From assembly GCA_037976565.1 (NCBI GenBank), contig CP137672.1, positions 18,996,335 through 19,060,334 of the forward strand: a DNA stretch of 64,000 bases, written 5' to 3'. Each line of letters opens with the position of its first letter. Positions within the stretch are counted from its first letter, which is position 1. The stretch comes from Mesocentrotus franciscanus. Lineage: Eukaryota; Echinodermata; Echinoidea; Camarodonta; Strongylocentrotidae. A program made the translations under genes and the position numbers. Of the stretch, positions 25,901 to 35,200 are shown piece after piece. Below the pieces are notes generated by a model. The model did no database searches. It was not told the origin of the DNA and saw only the letters and a list, made by a program, of their open reading frames with translations.

Positions 25901-26965
25901 TGTTTGATATTGGGCTTATGAATATTCAAACATCACCGGCTCAAGCCGGGCTGACTCATACGTAGCTATTGGACGTTCGAAAAGAAAAAATGAATATTCA
26001 TCAACTTAAACCAAGATGGCTGACAACAAATCTTGTTGACTACAAGACTTTCTCGGATTAATCATTAATATAGGATCTAAATGAGCAAGCTATCGTAAGT
26101 CAAAGTAGATATTTCTGTGTTACTTTTCATCTTAATTAATATTCAGTGTAATATTGCAGCCAAATTGGATATATGAAGACGTAAAGAGTGAAAAATCTCG
26201 ATGCATATCTCATTCATCGCGGTCCGGCCGAACCGAACCATTCGTTCCGCACACTACTGCATACGCCGTACTTCAGTCTATGTATAGAGGCGGTCAGAGG
26301 AGCCAGATGCAATCTCAGCGGAACAACCGTCGATATCAGAGACTGAAGCTTTCGGTCTAGTGTGCATTGTGCAATGTTCGTCCGGTGCGGAAAGGGTGGA
26401 TTGCGAACGCATTTTAGGTTTTGTTCACCTCCCTCTTCACGCAGGGGTATGGGTGCCACTAAAGGGAGTAAATTTAAGGCCAATAAAGGCATCAAAATGA
26501 TCACATCATGTTATAAATACGATTTATGTGATTAGGAAAATACCATAGTAATTTTGGAGAAAATATTATCAACTCAACCACAAACTACTAGTACTAGCAG
26601 TAGTCAGTCAGTGTCATTTCATTTAAACTTAAGTTAATAAAAATTAAAGGGAAGTGAGGCAACATGTATTTTGAGAACCATTTCACTTTACTAGACTATG
26701 ACTTGGCCCAAACCAACTTACCGAGGACATCAAAGCCTTTGTACTTGGCTACAAAACATGCATCATCTCCAAACATGCCTTGCTTGAAAACGCGGCTGTT
26801 TGCATCGGCTGCGGCATCGTCCTTCGAGAAACCGCATGATGCGGTAACCAAGCGCATCCGTCTCCCATCCCTCCTACTGTACTCAATGCTCCTACTCGCA
26901 TCGTACGGTACATATCCCATCACAGCACGGGCGATCTGGCGCCCATAAACCAAAACTGACTGCAT
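18112..26965 (-). CDS. PPTC7: PPTC7-like mitochondrial PP2C-family protein phosphatase (whole gene, 3' end missing)
   Basis: Four coding exons join in frame: 26722..26965, 22271..22450, 19273..19468 and 18112..18235, giving residues 1-248. The protein follows vertebrate PPTC7 closely. It has an Arg-containing N-terminus that fits a mitochondrial presequence, GDDACF at about 66-71, the metal-binding DGVGG at 85-89, GDSG at 164-167 and TDGLFDN at 228-234. The family is metal-dependent Ser/Thr phosphatases in mitochondria, linked by prior work to coenzyme Q biosynthesis and mitophagy control. Exon phases are 1, 1, 2 and 0, and all sites are GT/AG. About 60 residues with the final GKPDD-type motif are missing. 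I searched the minus strand of 1-18.1 kb by eye and did not find them, so they probably lie left of the window. Family assignment is very secure; exact boundaries are inferred. Confidence 0.93.
18393..18942 (-). mobile_element. MITE family 1, copy B, in PPTC7 intron 3
   Basis: Inverted copy of 10111..10648. It shares the internal TTTCAGACCCTTGTACCGAA-type stretch, the TCTGACAGTGAAGTCTAG-type stretch and both ends. It has gained a (TACATG) insertion near 18470. Confidence 0.8.
19273..19468 (-). CDS. PPTC7: PPTC7 coding exon 3
   Basis: The acceptor is CCAACAG|GGAGCAGC and the donor GATAG|GTAAGT. It reads [11 protein letters not shown], then [20 protein letters not shown], then [19 protein letters not shown], all matching the PPTC7 core including GDSG. 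Phase is 1 in and 2 out, and it joins exactly to the split serine codon of exon 4. Confidence 0.95.
19469..22270 (-). other. PPTC7 intron 2
   Basis: AT-rich, with one (A)n(TA)n microsatellite and scattered TACATG. No exon-like sequence in either strand. Confidence 0.7.
19868..19921. repeat. (A)n(TA)n microsatellite in PPTC7 intron 2
   Basis: A run of about 20 A followed by about 16 TA units. Confidence 0.9.
22271..22450 (-). CDS. PPTC7: PPTC7 coding exon 2
   Basis: The acceptor is CTACAG|GTGTTGC and the donor ATGG|GTGGGT. It completes the split glycine of exon 1 and reads [20 protein letters not shown], the most diagnostic stretch of the family. It carries the DGVGG metal-binding motif and then the [12 protein letters not shown] helix. 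Length is 180 bp, phase 1 on both sides. Confidence 0.95.
22720..23000 (+). other. GC-rich island with opposed ATGGCG motifs in PPTC7 intron 1
   Basis: GGCCGCCATATTG and CACAAGATGGCGC lie 40 bp apart in opposite orientation. A 73-codon plus-strand frame starts at the second ([20 protein letters not shown]...). Base composition is clearly richer in G and C than the surrounding intron. I recognise no protein; it may be a relic promoter or a transposon end. Confidence 0.25.
23311..23342. repeat. Perfect 15-bp hairpin followed by a T run
   Basis: AGAGCCCCCGTGAGA and TCTCACGGGGGCTCT are separated by 2 bp, then nine or more T and a G run. An extra copy of GAGCCCCCGT lies just upstream. It looks like a bacterial terminator, but this is intronic animal DNA; a transposon-end origin is more likely. 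Confidence 0.7.
23385..23660 (+). repeat. Compound (TTC)n/(ATC)n microsatellite in PPTC7 intron 1
   Basis: Alternating blocks of TTC, ATC and CTC trinucleotides. Poly-His/Leu and poly-Asp frames here are artefacts. Confidence 0.9.
23788..23814. repeat. (TACATG)n tract
   Basis: Interrupted hexamer tract in PPTC7 intron 1, one of the rightmost in the window. Confidence 0.9.
26722..26965 (-). CDS. PPTC7: PPTC7 coding exon 1 (start codon)
   Basis: Encodes residues 1-81, beginning [17 protein letters not shown], which parallels the vertebrate PPTC7 start. [10 protein letters not shown] sits near residue 66 and DVL ends the exon. The donor is CTCG|GTAAGT, leaving phase 1; the open frame runs a few codons past it into the intron. 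The residues at about 20-60 are less conserved and rich in Arg, Ser and Asp. This is the first ATG that gives the family N-terminus, so I chose it as the start. Confidence 0.93.
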
Positions 26966-27140
26966 AATTCCGTAGATAAATATAAACTCCTTGGAAAATC
27001 ATTCGTATTTTGTGGAAAACTCAGATTGGTTGGGGCTAAATCACGTTACAATTCCAAGTGATCGTCGTCACACGTCTTGCCACATGCATCGCCATTTTGT
27101 CAGCCAGCTGATAATGAAATGTTTATCAATTACGTCACAT
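26966..27140 (-). promoter_or_regulatory. Putative PPTC7 proximal promoter / 5' UTR
   Basis: The 175 bases upstream of the PPTC7 start hold, read on the minus strand, a CCAAT box (CCAACCAATC, about 27023-27034), a YY1-like AAAATGGCG (about 27088-27096) and a CRE-like GTGACGTAA (about 27128-27136). There is no TATA box. This mix is typical of a TATA-less housekeeping promoter. The start site itself is not determined. Confidence 0.4.
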
Positions 27141-27464
27141 GCATATGCAGGGTGCGTCTATTATCTGAGGGAGTATCAATTTATAAATATGTATTTTAAT
27201 CTGTAACAAGAGGTTTTTATAATAAATATTCAAAACTTCTATTATTAAAGAGTATTTTTAAAATAAAATTATTGATTAATAAGTTTTGTATATCAAGATA
27301 TAAAAATATGGTGTTATTTTTTTAAGTAATTACCCCTACATCTTAATTGAACAATCCAAGACAAGCCTTCGAGATCCACTTTACTACTATCATTACAATG
27401 CTTGCCTTTCCTACGCAAAGTCGCTTTCGTTGATAAACAATGCTGAAATGTTTTGTTGCCGATT

Positions 27465-27487
27465 GTACAGCCGCCATCTTTCGGTAA
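27465..27487 (-). promoter_or_regulatory. YY1-type AAGATGGCGGC start-site motif
   Basis: On the minus strand this reads CGAAAGATGGCGGCTG, a full YY1/initiator consensus that overlaps an ATG with a 45-codon open frame (MAAVQSATKHFS...). It lies about 500 bp upstream of the PPTC7 start on the same strand. It could be an alternative first exon or a separate start site. I do not recognise the short peptide. Confidence 0.3.
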
Positions 27488-27547
27488 AAACATTACAACT
27501 TTCAAATAAATGGGAGCCGAGAATTTTGTTTCCGTCTTTTTTTTCGC

Positions 27548-27552
<5 letters not shown>

Positions 27553-27612
<60 letters not shown>

Positions 27613-27662
27613 CTCTCTCTCTCTCTCTTTCCCTCTCTCTCTCTCTCTCTCTCTCCCTCTCT
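27553..27662 (+). repeat. (CT)n microsatellite
   Basis: Interrupted CT dinucleotide tract of about 110 bp upstream of the PPTC7 region. Confidence 0.9.
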
Positions 27663-29470
27663 TTGCTGTAAATGTCCAACAAGTTTTAGGACTTATCTAT
27701 TAGCTATTTCTCCTTCCAAGTTGATGGTTTCCCCTTCCCCTTTTTCATTCCTCTAATTCTTCTTATTTTTCATCTCCTTTTTCATTTTCTTATTCTTACT
27801 TCCGTACCTTTTTTCTTCTTCTCTCTCGAATTCTAAAATGTCTTCCCGAACATTCTCTTTCTTCCCCTCTTTTGTTTTCCTTAAATATGTATCCTCCCCT
27901 GTTATATTTTGACTTTTCAATATAAAAACAAATTATGAATCATGGCTGTATTTGGTTAAGTAACAAATTTTATTCCAATGTGATTTTACATTAAAAAGTT
28001 CCTGTGGAACTGGCTCTTCAGATTCTAATTATTCTATAAACGCTTTATGTGATCAATACGTCTGCTTATGCAACCACATGCATAACGATTGAGAGATTCA
28101 TATATCAAGAAATATTACAAAGAAAATGAAATATATTTAGTAACGTACTGTAATAATATTCGTTTCCCTGCACAACCCTTCATCGATATTCAATTTTCTA
28201 TTGGATTTGGAGTTATAAATCCTTTTTTCATCATTAGAATACCTTCTAAATTTAGAAGACCTTTTTCTTTTTATTATAAGTTGTCTTGTACAAACGTGGC
28301 TTGTCTTTCATAGAACCATGGCGATGTTTATTTTGAGAAGATCAATCATGATGTGCCTTCATATTATTACATCATTGTCTTTGCGATGTACAGACTACAG
28401 ACTTACACTGATTTTTGTTAACTCTCAAAAGGCTACTGGCTGTCTTTTAAAGGTTACGGCTTTGCAACCTGATATACCTTTTTGGAAAATATGTTAACTT
28501 TTTAAATGTCATGTGGCATAATCTTACACATGCATTATATATAATTTTTTAAAAAATCACACAAACATTTTATATACGCATTCTTAAAGTATGCTACAAA
28601 ATGATTCACATGCATAATATGCAGTATACAGATTACATGATTTGTGACACATTAAAAAATATAGATATTTTCTTCACGAGAAAGGGATACACAATAAAAT
28701 ATATATGTTAGAGAAATGATAATATTACAAATAGTTGTTATATACATAATACGTGATACACATCAAGTATACTGCATTTACTACGGTCAGTACTCAGTAG
28801 GCCTAACACCTAAAAACAACTTTAACAAATAAAATCGTGATTATCTTTGGTATTTCCTACCAACCCGTCATAATTAAAAGCACTTTAACATTTCAACCTA
28901 AAACAATTAAAAAATATACGTTTTGTCATATTTGTTGCTGTCAGACAATGTGAAGGCAACTTACGTAGGCATTTCAACTTTTCTTGCACTTTTCTTGCAC
29001 TTTGGTCAAGTCTCTTTGTGCTTGCGTTCCTGAGTTTTAACTATATCATGTGATTGCATTTTATTTCATGATTCCACAATTTCCTCAGTCTCCTTTTCCA
29101 CCCTTTTAAAATGTATATACAAAATACTTTTCCATTTTCCTCAACCATCCCTCAACCATCCCTCTTCCTCTATCTAACTCTCTAACTCTCCCGAAATTCT
29201 TTCTTCAATCTCATTTTACCTCTCTTTCACTCTTTGTTACATTTGTTAAAGTTTTTTTCCCCCAATCTCAATCTTTCTCAAATACTTTGATCTGCCCTTC
29301 TGCACTTCTCTCTCAAACTGTCTCATCTCTTTCATTTTTTTCACCTGAGGTATCAAATGCAGCTTCTAATAGTTATGTTTCCATTTTCGATAACCAAAGA
29401 AGGTCATATTCGCCAGCAAAGCCCGATCCCTCGTCATTCTCAAATCATGGCTTCGTGAAAAATATACCAT
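27663..29470. other. Intergenic AT-rich stretch, nothing recognised
   Basis: T-rich and pyrimidine-rich sequence with no convincing exon, repeat family or regulatory cluster. Confidence 0.55.
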
Positions 29471-29638
29471 GGGCCGTATGCGTAAAAATGTCAAGTACTA
29501 GTACTTGAAATTGCTTGTCGAGCAAAAGATCAAGCGATTGCTTAAAACCGTATGCGTAACATTCTGCTTGTTTTCAAAGTTTTTGCACGCGACGTTTCGC
29601 ATAGTGTACTCAAAATAATGTCATGAGGGGGTCCTGAC

Positions 29639-29890
29639 CAGTGGCGGATCCAGGGGGCAGGGGGGGGCCCCTCCCTAGAAAAAAACATGTAAAAACACCC
29701 TTTTGGGAAAAAAGAAGATGGGCCCCTCTGACGCTCAAGGGGTGAGTGATTTTTTTCAATTTTCGAAGGCAAAAAAAAATTGCTCACTACCCCACTGAGC
29801 GAAAAATCGACCAGCACGGTTTTCAAATTTTCGCACGAAATGGGCCCCTTTGTCGGCCCCCTCCCTTGCCGCCGGCTGGATCCGCCCCTG
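29639..29890. mobile_element. hAT-type MITE with 8-bp target duplication
   Basis: The ends CAGTGGCGGATCCAGGGGG and GCTGGATCCGCCCCTG are inverted repeats. GTCCTGAC occurs exactly on both sides (29631..29638 and 29891..29898). An 8-bp duplication and CAGNGGCG ends are hAT-superfamily features. Confidence 0.85.
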
Positions 29891-29975
29891 GTCCTGACAC
29901 CCTCACGGTTTTCTCATCACATTCTGTTATGAAAAAACGTGAGCAAATGCTTAGCAAAATGTTATGCATACGTTC

Positions 29976-30356
29976 TTAAAGTACAAGTCCACTCCACTGA
30001 AAAGTTGAGCTGATTAGATAGACAAAAATCTAAAAAGCCCAAATATAACTTGGTTTTGGAAAATGGTGCTCAGATTTATTTTTAATAATTTTTTTTAATG
30101 AGCAAAAAACAAGTTAATGAGCGAGTCGGTTGTGACGTAGGGTCCTCACAACACAGATTCGTAATGGCACTTTCGTTGTGAAGAGCATACGTCACATCCG
30201 TACAGCAATATAAATGTTTTGCTCGAAATACCCGAAACAAAAATCGCTCTTTAAAATCACCTGATTGAAGTACGCCCGTGATATTTGGCAGTTTTAACCT
30301 TTGATTTATTTACAACATGTTATAATTTTTGAAAATCGGAGTGGACTTGGGCTTTA
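29976..30356. mobile_element. TTAA-flanked MITE
   Basis: The left end TTAAAGTACAAGTCCACTCC mirrors the right end GGAGTGGACTTGGGCTTTAA. TTAA at both edges suggests TTAA-specific integration (piggyBac-like). Confidence 0.75.
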
Positions 30357-31029
30357 AGCAATAGACTGGCTTATTAAAATATTCAGATTTGTGGATGTTT
30401 CTTTCCTGGGGACCTATAGTGACGAGTTATTTCATTAACCTGTTAGTGATGAATGAACTACAATACTTGACATCCAGTCTGCATAGTTAACTTGTTGCTA
30501 TGTCGGGCAAGCCTCGGGCAGGCTTTCAAATTTTGAAGAACAACCTTTGATTCTTAAGTATGCATAACATTTTAATATGTTAGTAAACCGGTCTATTGCT
30601 TAATCATTTTGTGCTTGCCAGCAAAAGCTTTTGCTTTCAGGCAATTGCTTATTTTCTATGCATATGGATTCAAGCAAAAGGCCAGCATAAGCAATTTCTA
30701 TTTTTTATGTATACGGCCCTTTGTCAAAGACAATTAAGTTGAGTACTGTTTAACTAAAAAACATAAAACATTCAAAGCATATGACTGTATAGCTGACTTA
30801 AGCAGAGATGATATGCACATGTGTAGTTAGATCGATTCAGTCCCGGATTCAGTTAGACTTGACTTGACTTTGCCCCCTTTACGAATAAAAACATTATGAT
30901 TTATCCAGTTTTAATCCACACGCATCAAATAGTAAATATAAAGTGAAGATCGAGCTCGACATTGCGACAAGGAAATATGTCATCAGAGGCAGGTAAAGTC
31001 AAAGATGATCGTCTCTTTTGCGTCTGATG

Positions 31030-31385
31030 ATGCACACCTTGATCCGCAGTGGATAGATGCTGAGGTGTTGAAGTCGTGTGGTTTGAGCACTTTGAGATTG
31101 GAAATGCATATAGGTCGTGGGCTCGATATCCGGCACGGCACTAGTGTCTTTTGGCATGTTTGGCAAGGCATTAGTCTACATTTGCCATTCCATACCCAGG
31201 AGAGAAATGGGGACCTGGTATAGGATGACGAAAGCCTTTGTGTTAGTAATTGCCATATGCCCTCACGGTGGCCGTATGGTAGGAATAATCCCCAGGGAGT
31301 GAAGATGGTGAACACATTGTGTGTAAATGAATCTGATGACCGGGGTAATTCTGTAAAGTGCTTAGAGACACTACTTCGTATTAGG
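31030..31385 (+). mobile_element. tRNA-derived SINE, plus orientation
   Basis: Has a B-box-like GGGCTCGATATCC near 31122 and the conserved core CTACATTTGCCATTCCATAC, CATATGCCCTCACGGTGGCC and CCCCAGGGAGTG. It ends near GTAAAGTGCTTAGAGA. It is an inverted relative of 52575..52905. Confidence 0.7.
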
Positions 31386-31394
31386 CACTGATGT

Positions 31395-32290
31395 ATGATG
31401 CTTGTCCCTTTTGTTGCTTCTGGTAATGCTCACTTTGCTCGACAAGTTTATTCTCCGTTCAGATCGAGAGAAAAGGAATGTTTTTCATTTATAATTTCTC
31501 GAATCTTCCCACACCGTGAAAAGATCGCGTTAAAACAGCTAAGAGGAAATTTATGATGAGTGGATAATATGACGTTTAATGATTGGATGATGCTGTTCTC
31601 TTTGCTACTTCTTGTGCTCCACAGCCTATACCTCTCTTTGGATCGACTGAAAGGAATGAGTTACTGTCTTCTATTTTATGCACCAAACAGTCATATCACA
31701 CAACGAAATATTCGCGTTCATAATTGAGAAAAGATATATATCAAGAGTGAATATGAGGCTGTCATGCCCAAACAATTGCATGGATATGATTACTCGCAAT
31801 CTGTATTCTTAAATTAGAAGACTTTCCTAAAATCATGATTGAAAAGAGCGAGTGGCGTCAAAGAGTGAACTCCACCTCGGCTGTGGCCGTCACATGATAT
31901 GGTGATGAGGATGATGATGATGGATATGGTGTTTGAAGAGTGGATGGCACTAGTCTTTTCGCTACTTTTGGTAATGCGCTTCTTGCTCCGCAGTGGGACA
32001 TCTGTTCAGACCGACTGAAGGAGAAAATGTTTTTTTTTACGCCACGTGTATCACAGGGTCCTGCCGCACAGTGTAAATTTCGCGCTCAAAATTGCCACGA
32101 GAAAATATGACGCGAGTGAATATGATGTTTTAAGAGTTGATGTTGCTCGTCCGTTTTGTTGCTTTTGATGGTGCGCTCCCTGCTCCACCGTGGCAATCTT
32201 CAAAATGCTGAGGGTGGGGTTCAAATGTATCGCAGGGTGCTTCATGTTGATCATGTTGGATAATCTGTACATCTGGTTGAAGCACGAGTT
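31395..32290. repeat. Degenerate tandem repeat overlapping receptor exon 11
   Basis: TTTTGTTGCTTYTGGTAATG-like segments start near 31399, 31598, 31953 and 32153, each followed by a CTTGCTCCRCAGTG-like segment. The last unit overlaps the proposed terminal coding exon. Confidence 0.6.
32051..32290 (-). CDS. Proposed GFRalpha-like terminal coding exon 11 (GPI-type tail)
   Basis: The acceptor follows a run of about 12 T (TTTTTTCAG|AACTCG). The phase-0 frame gives 79 residues starting NSCFNQMYRLSNMINMKH and ending SYSLASYFLVAILSAKF, TLCGRTL, stop. A hydrophobic segment at the extreme C-terminus after a polar NGRATSTLK stretch fits a GPI-anchor signal, as in vertebrate GFRalphas. A second frame is also open here (ELVLQPDVQIIQHDQ...) but needs a different phase. 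A minus-strand AATAAA at 31447..31452 could be the poly(A) signal. The exon sits in a degenerate tandem repeat, which lowers certainty. Confidence 0.5.
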   Translation of the reverse strand, partial: NSCFNQMYRLSNMINMKHPAIHLNPTLSILKIATVEQGAHHQKQQNGRATSTLKTSYSLASYFLVAILSAKFTLCGRTL

Positions 32291-35200
32291 CTGAAAAAAA
32301 AAAAAACATAATGATCCAAACAAACACACTAATATATTTATATATTTTTGTCTGACGCATAAAATTGCAAAATATTAATAATTGAGAAACATTGCTGCTC
32401 GAGCAACACAATCGAATTCCTATTTATGACACAATGTTCAAGACATTTTCACATGGGCATAGGGGTAAATATCGACAAGGGAAAGACGTAAGTCTTGCCC
32501 GAAAAACAGTTCCAGTTTCTAAATTTGGCATTTGGGAATAGATAGCAGGCGAATCTTTTGACATTTTTATGATGTTGACAATGTAAAATGATTTATTCTT
32601 AGAAACTATCACCTCGCCCGAATATGAGGTGACGCTTGCTCAAATTTTGGTTATCTCAAAGTTCTCAGGGATCTGCAGCCCCCAGTGTACGGGCCAATGC
32701 TGATCAATCTTATCTGGATAATTTCATAAAATAAGGGCTGAATTAAGAAAGTGTACAAGTTTGTTCAACTGTTACCGACACAATAGCTGCACCCCTCATT
32801 GTGAAAAATATAACAAAAAAAAGGGGGTCAACACGCGACTCTTAATGGCATCCACAAGTTCAAATTTTTCCATTATGTGGTCATGGTTAATTTAGGGGCA
32901 AATTGATTTGTTTTTGCTCAGAGGTGCGAAGACCAAATTGAGGTTTAGGAAAATATTCTATCCTCTTTTTTGATTTCTTCGTTATGTGTGTGTTTTTTGT
33001 TTTTGTTTTGAGGGGAGGGGGATGCTGGTCAGAGATTATGGACACGTACTTGTACCACACCCTAAACCGATCTAAGAATCCTGGACATGCCACTGTGATT
33101 AAAAAGTAACCAGGTAAAAATTGCAATTATGGAATCTAGCTTACCATATTATCTGTGTAGTACACTGATATGAGAAGAGTGTTATCTGTATTCTCCAAGA
33201 GCTGCAGTCGGCAAGGGACCTGGGATAAAGACACAACCAAGTGAATTACAATCGCGCAATAAAAATGAACAGACTCTAACCACAATCCTTGCAATGCGAA
33301 TGGTAAATAGTTTCTTTTGAATTGGATTAAAAGTAAATTCAAACATTACAAGAAGGTATCAATCATATATGAGTAAGGGAAGATCGTAGGCAGGATCAGA
33401 GAGGGAGAGGAAGAATTAGAGAGCGATGGAGTGAAAGTGAGAGAGATAACCAATAACATGAAAATGAGCTAGTGAGTGGGTGTGAGAGAGAGAGAGAGAG
33501 AGGGGGGGAGAAGAGTGCGGAGGAGGGAAGGAAACTAATGGAGACGGAGTGGATAGTGGTCAAGTGATAATAAAAGGAAAGTATATCTGTAAACCTGATG
33601 TTTCTATATTCTCAACTTTTTTCTCTCCATATAAAGAAAAAGTGAAATTTGGTTGTGTATACCGGTTCCTGATTATCTAAGATGCTCTGTAGACCACTGA
33701 TAATAGATCCATCTCCAAAGGATTCTTCCAGCTGGGAGTTCAGATGGTACTGAAGCTGACTGTCATAGGCCACGCTGATGCTTGGAAATACTAGATATAA
33801 CATGGAATCGAAGCAGAAAGTGAGAGAAACAATTAAAATCCTATTGTTGATTGTCAGATTGTAACAGGGGCGCTGCTGGAGGGGTAGGAGTGTGTGGATG
33901 TGACCCCCTTTATGAAAGTAGGGATGTGTGGGTGTGTCCCCCTTTATCAAAGTAGGGGTGTGTGGGTGTGACCACCCCCCCCCTTTATGAAAGTAGGAAT
34001 GAGTGCGTGCGACCCCCTTTAGGGGTGTGTGGGTGTGACCCCCTATACGAAAGTAGTGATGTGTGGGTGTGACCCACTTTATTACGTTAGGGATGTATGG
34101 GTAAAATCACCTCTATACAAGTAGGGGTGTGTGGGTGTGACCCCCTATACGAAAGTAGCGGTGTGTGGGTGTGACCCCCTATACGAAAGTAGTGGTGTGT
34201 GGGTGTGATCCCCTTTATGCAAATCGGGATGTGTGAGTGTGACCCACTTTATTACGTTAGGGATGTGTGGGTGAGACCCCCTCTATAAAAGTAGGGGTGT
34301 GTGGGTGTGACCCCCTCTACGAAAGTAGGAGAGTGTGGGTGTGACCCCCTTTATGAAAGTAGGGGTGTGTGGGTATGACCCCTTTTATGAAAGTAGGGAT
34401 GAGTGGGTGTGACCCCCTGTATGAAAGAAGGGGTGTGTGGGTGTGACCCACTTTATTACATTGGGGATGTGTGAGTGAGACCCCCTCTTTAAAAGTATGG
34501 TGCGTAGGTGTGACCCCTATAAAAAAAGTAGCGGTGTGTGGGTGTGACCGCCTATACGAAAGTATGAGAGTGTGGGTGTGACCCCCAATACGAAAGTAGG
34601 AGAGTGTGGGTGTGACCCCGTTAATGAAAGTAGGGATGAGTGGGTGTAACCCTCTCTATGAAAGTAGGGGTGTGTGGGTATGACCCCCTTTATGAAAATT
34701 AGGGGGGTGAGGGTGTGACCCCGAATACGAAAGTAGGAGAGTGTGGGTGTGACCCCCTTTATAAAAGTAGGGATTAGTGGGTGTGACCCTCTTTATGAAA
34801 GTAGAAGTGTGGGGGTATAACCCCCTTTATGAAAGTAGGGCTGTGCCATCAATAATAGTAGGGGTGTGAACCCTTTACGATAGTAGGGGTGTGTGGGTGT
34901 GACCCCGTTTTTTAAGGTTAGGGTGTGTGAGTGTGACCCCCTATACGATAGTAGGGGTGTGTGGGTGTGACTTCCTATACGAAAGTAGTGGTGTGTGGGT
35001 GTGACCCCTTTATGCAAGTAGGGGTGTGTGGGTGTAGCCCCCCCCCTTTATTAAAGTATGGGTGTGTGAGAGAGACCCCCTCAATAAAATTAGGGGTGTG
35101 TGGGTGTGCATGACCCCTATACGACAGAAGGGGTGTGTGGGTGTGACCCCTTTTTTGAAGGTTAAGGTGTGTGGGTGTGAACCCCTATACGAAAGTAGTG

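Larger units (their letters stand above)
22451..26721 (-). other. PPTC7 intron 1
   Basis: Holds the GC island, hairpin and trinucleotide tract listed. At 25850-26020 there is a CCAAT pair (GGCCAATCAGAGCACGTG) followed by CCAAGATGGCTGAC, which could be a weak plus-strand start site without a usable frame. CTAGTGTGCATT occurs near 25470 and again near 26360, bracketing a GC-richer block. Confidence 0.55.
29471..30719. mobile_element. Outer inverted-repeat element containing two other MITEs
   Basis: The ends GGGCCGTATGCGTAAAAAT and ATGTATACGGCCC form inverted repeats, with related AATTGCTT and AGCAAAAG motifs just inside both. Two complete, different elements lie inside it. Confidence 0.55.

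Noticed and set aside
25765..25965. 66-codon plus frame near CCAAT motifs
   Set aside because: No recognisable protein and no splice context; kept only as a possible weak start site in the intron description.
32130..32411. Alternative minus frame ending PSKATKRTSNINS for the last exon
   Set aside because: It would need phase 1 at entry whereas exon 10 ends in phase 0, and it lacks a hydrophobic C-terminus. It remains possible if exon 10 is not used.
33612..33950. 112-codon minus frame as a stand-alone gene
   Set aside because: Its first part is minisatellite. Only 33663..33790 has exon character, and that is annotated as exon 9.
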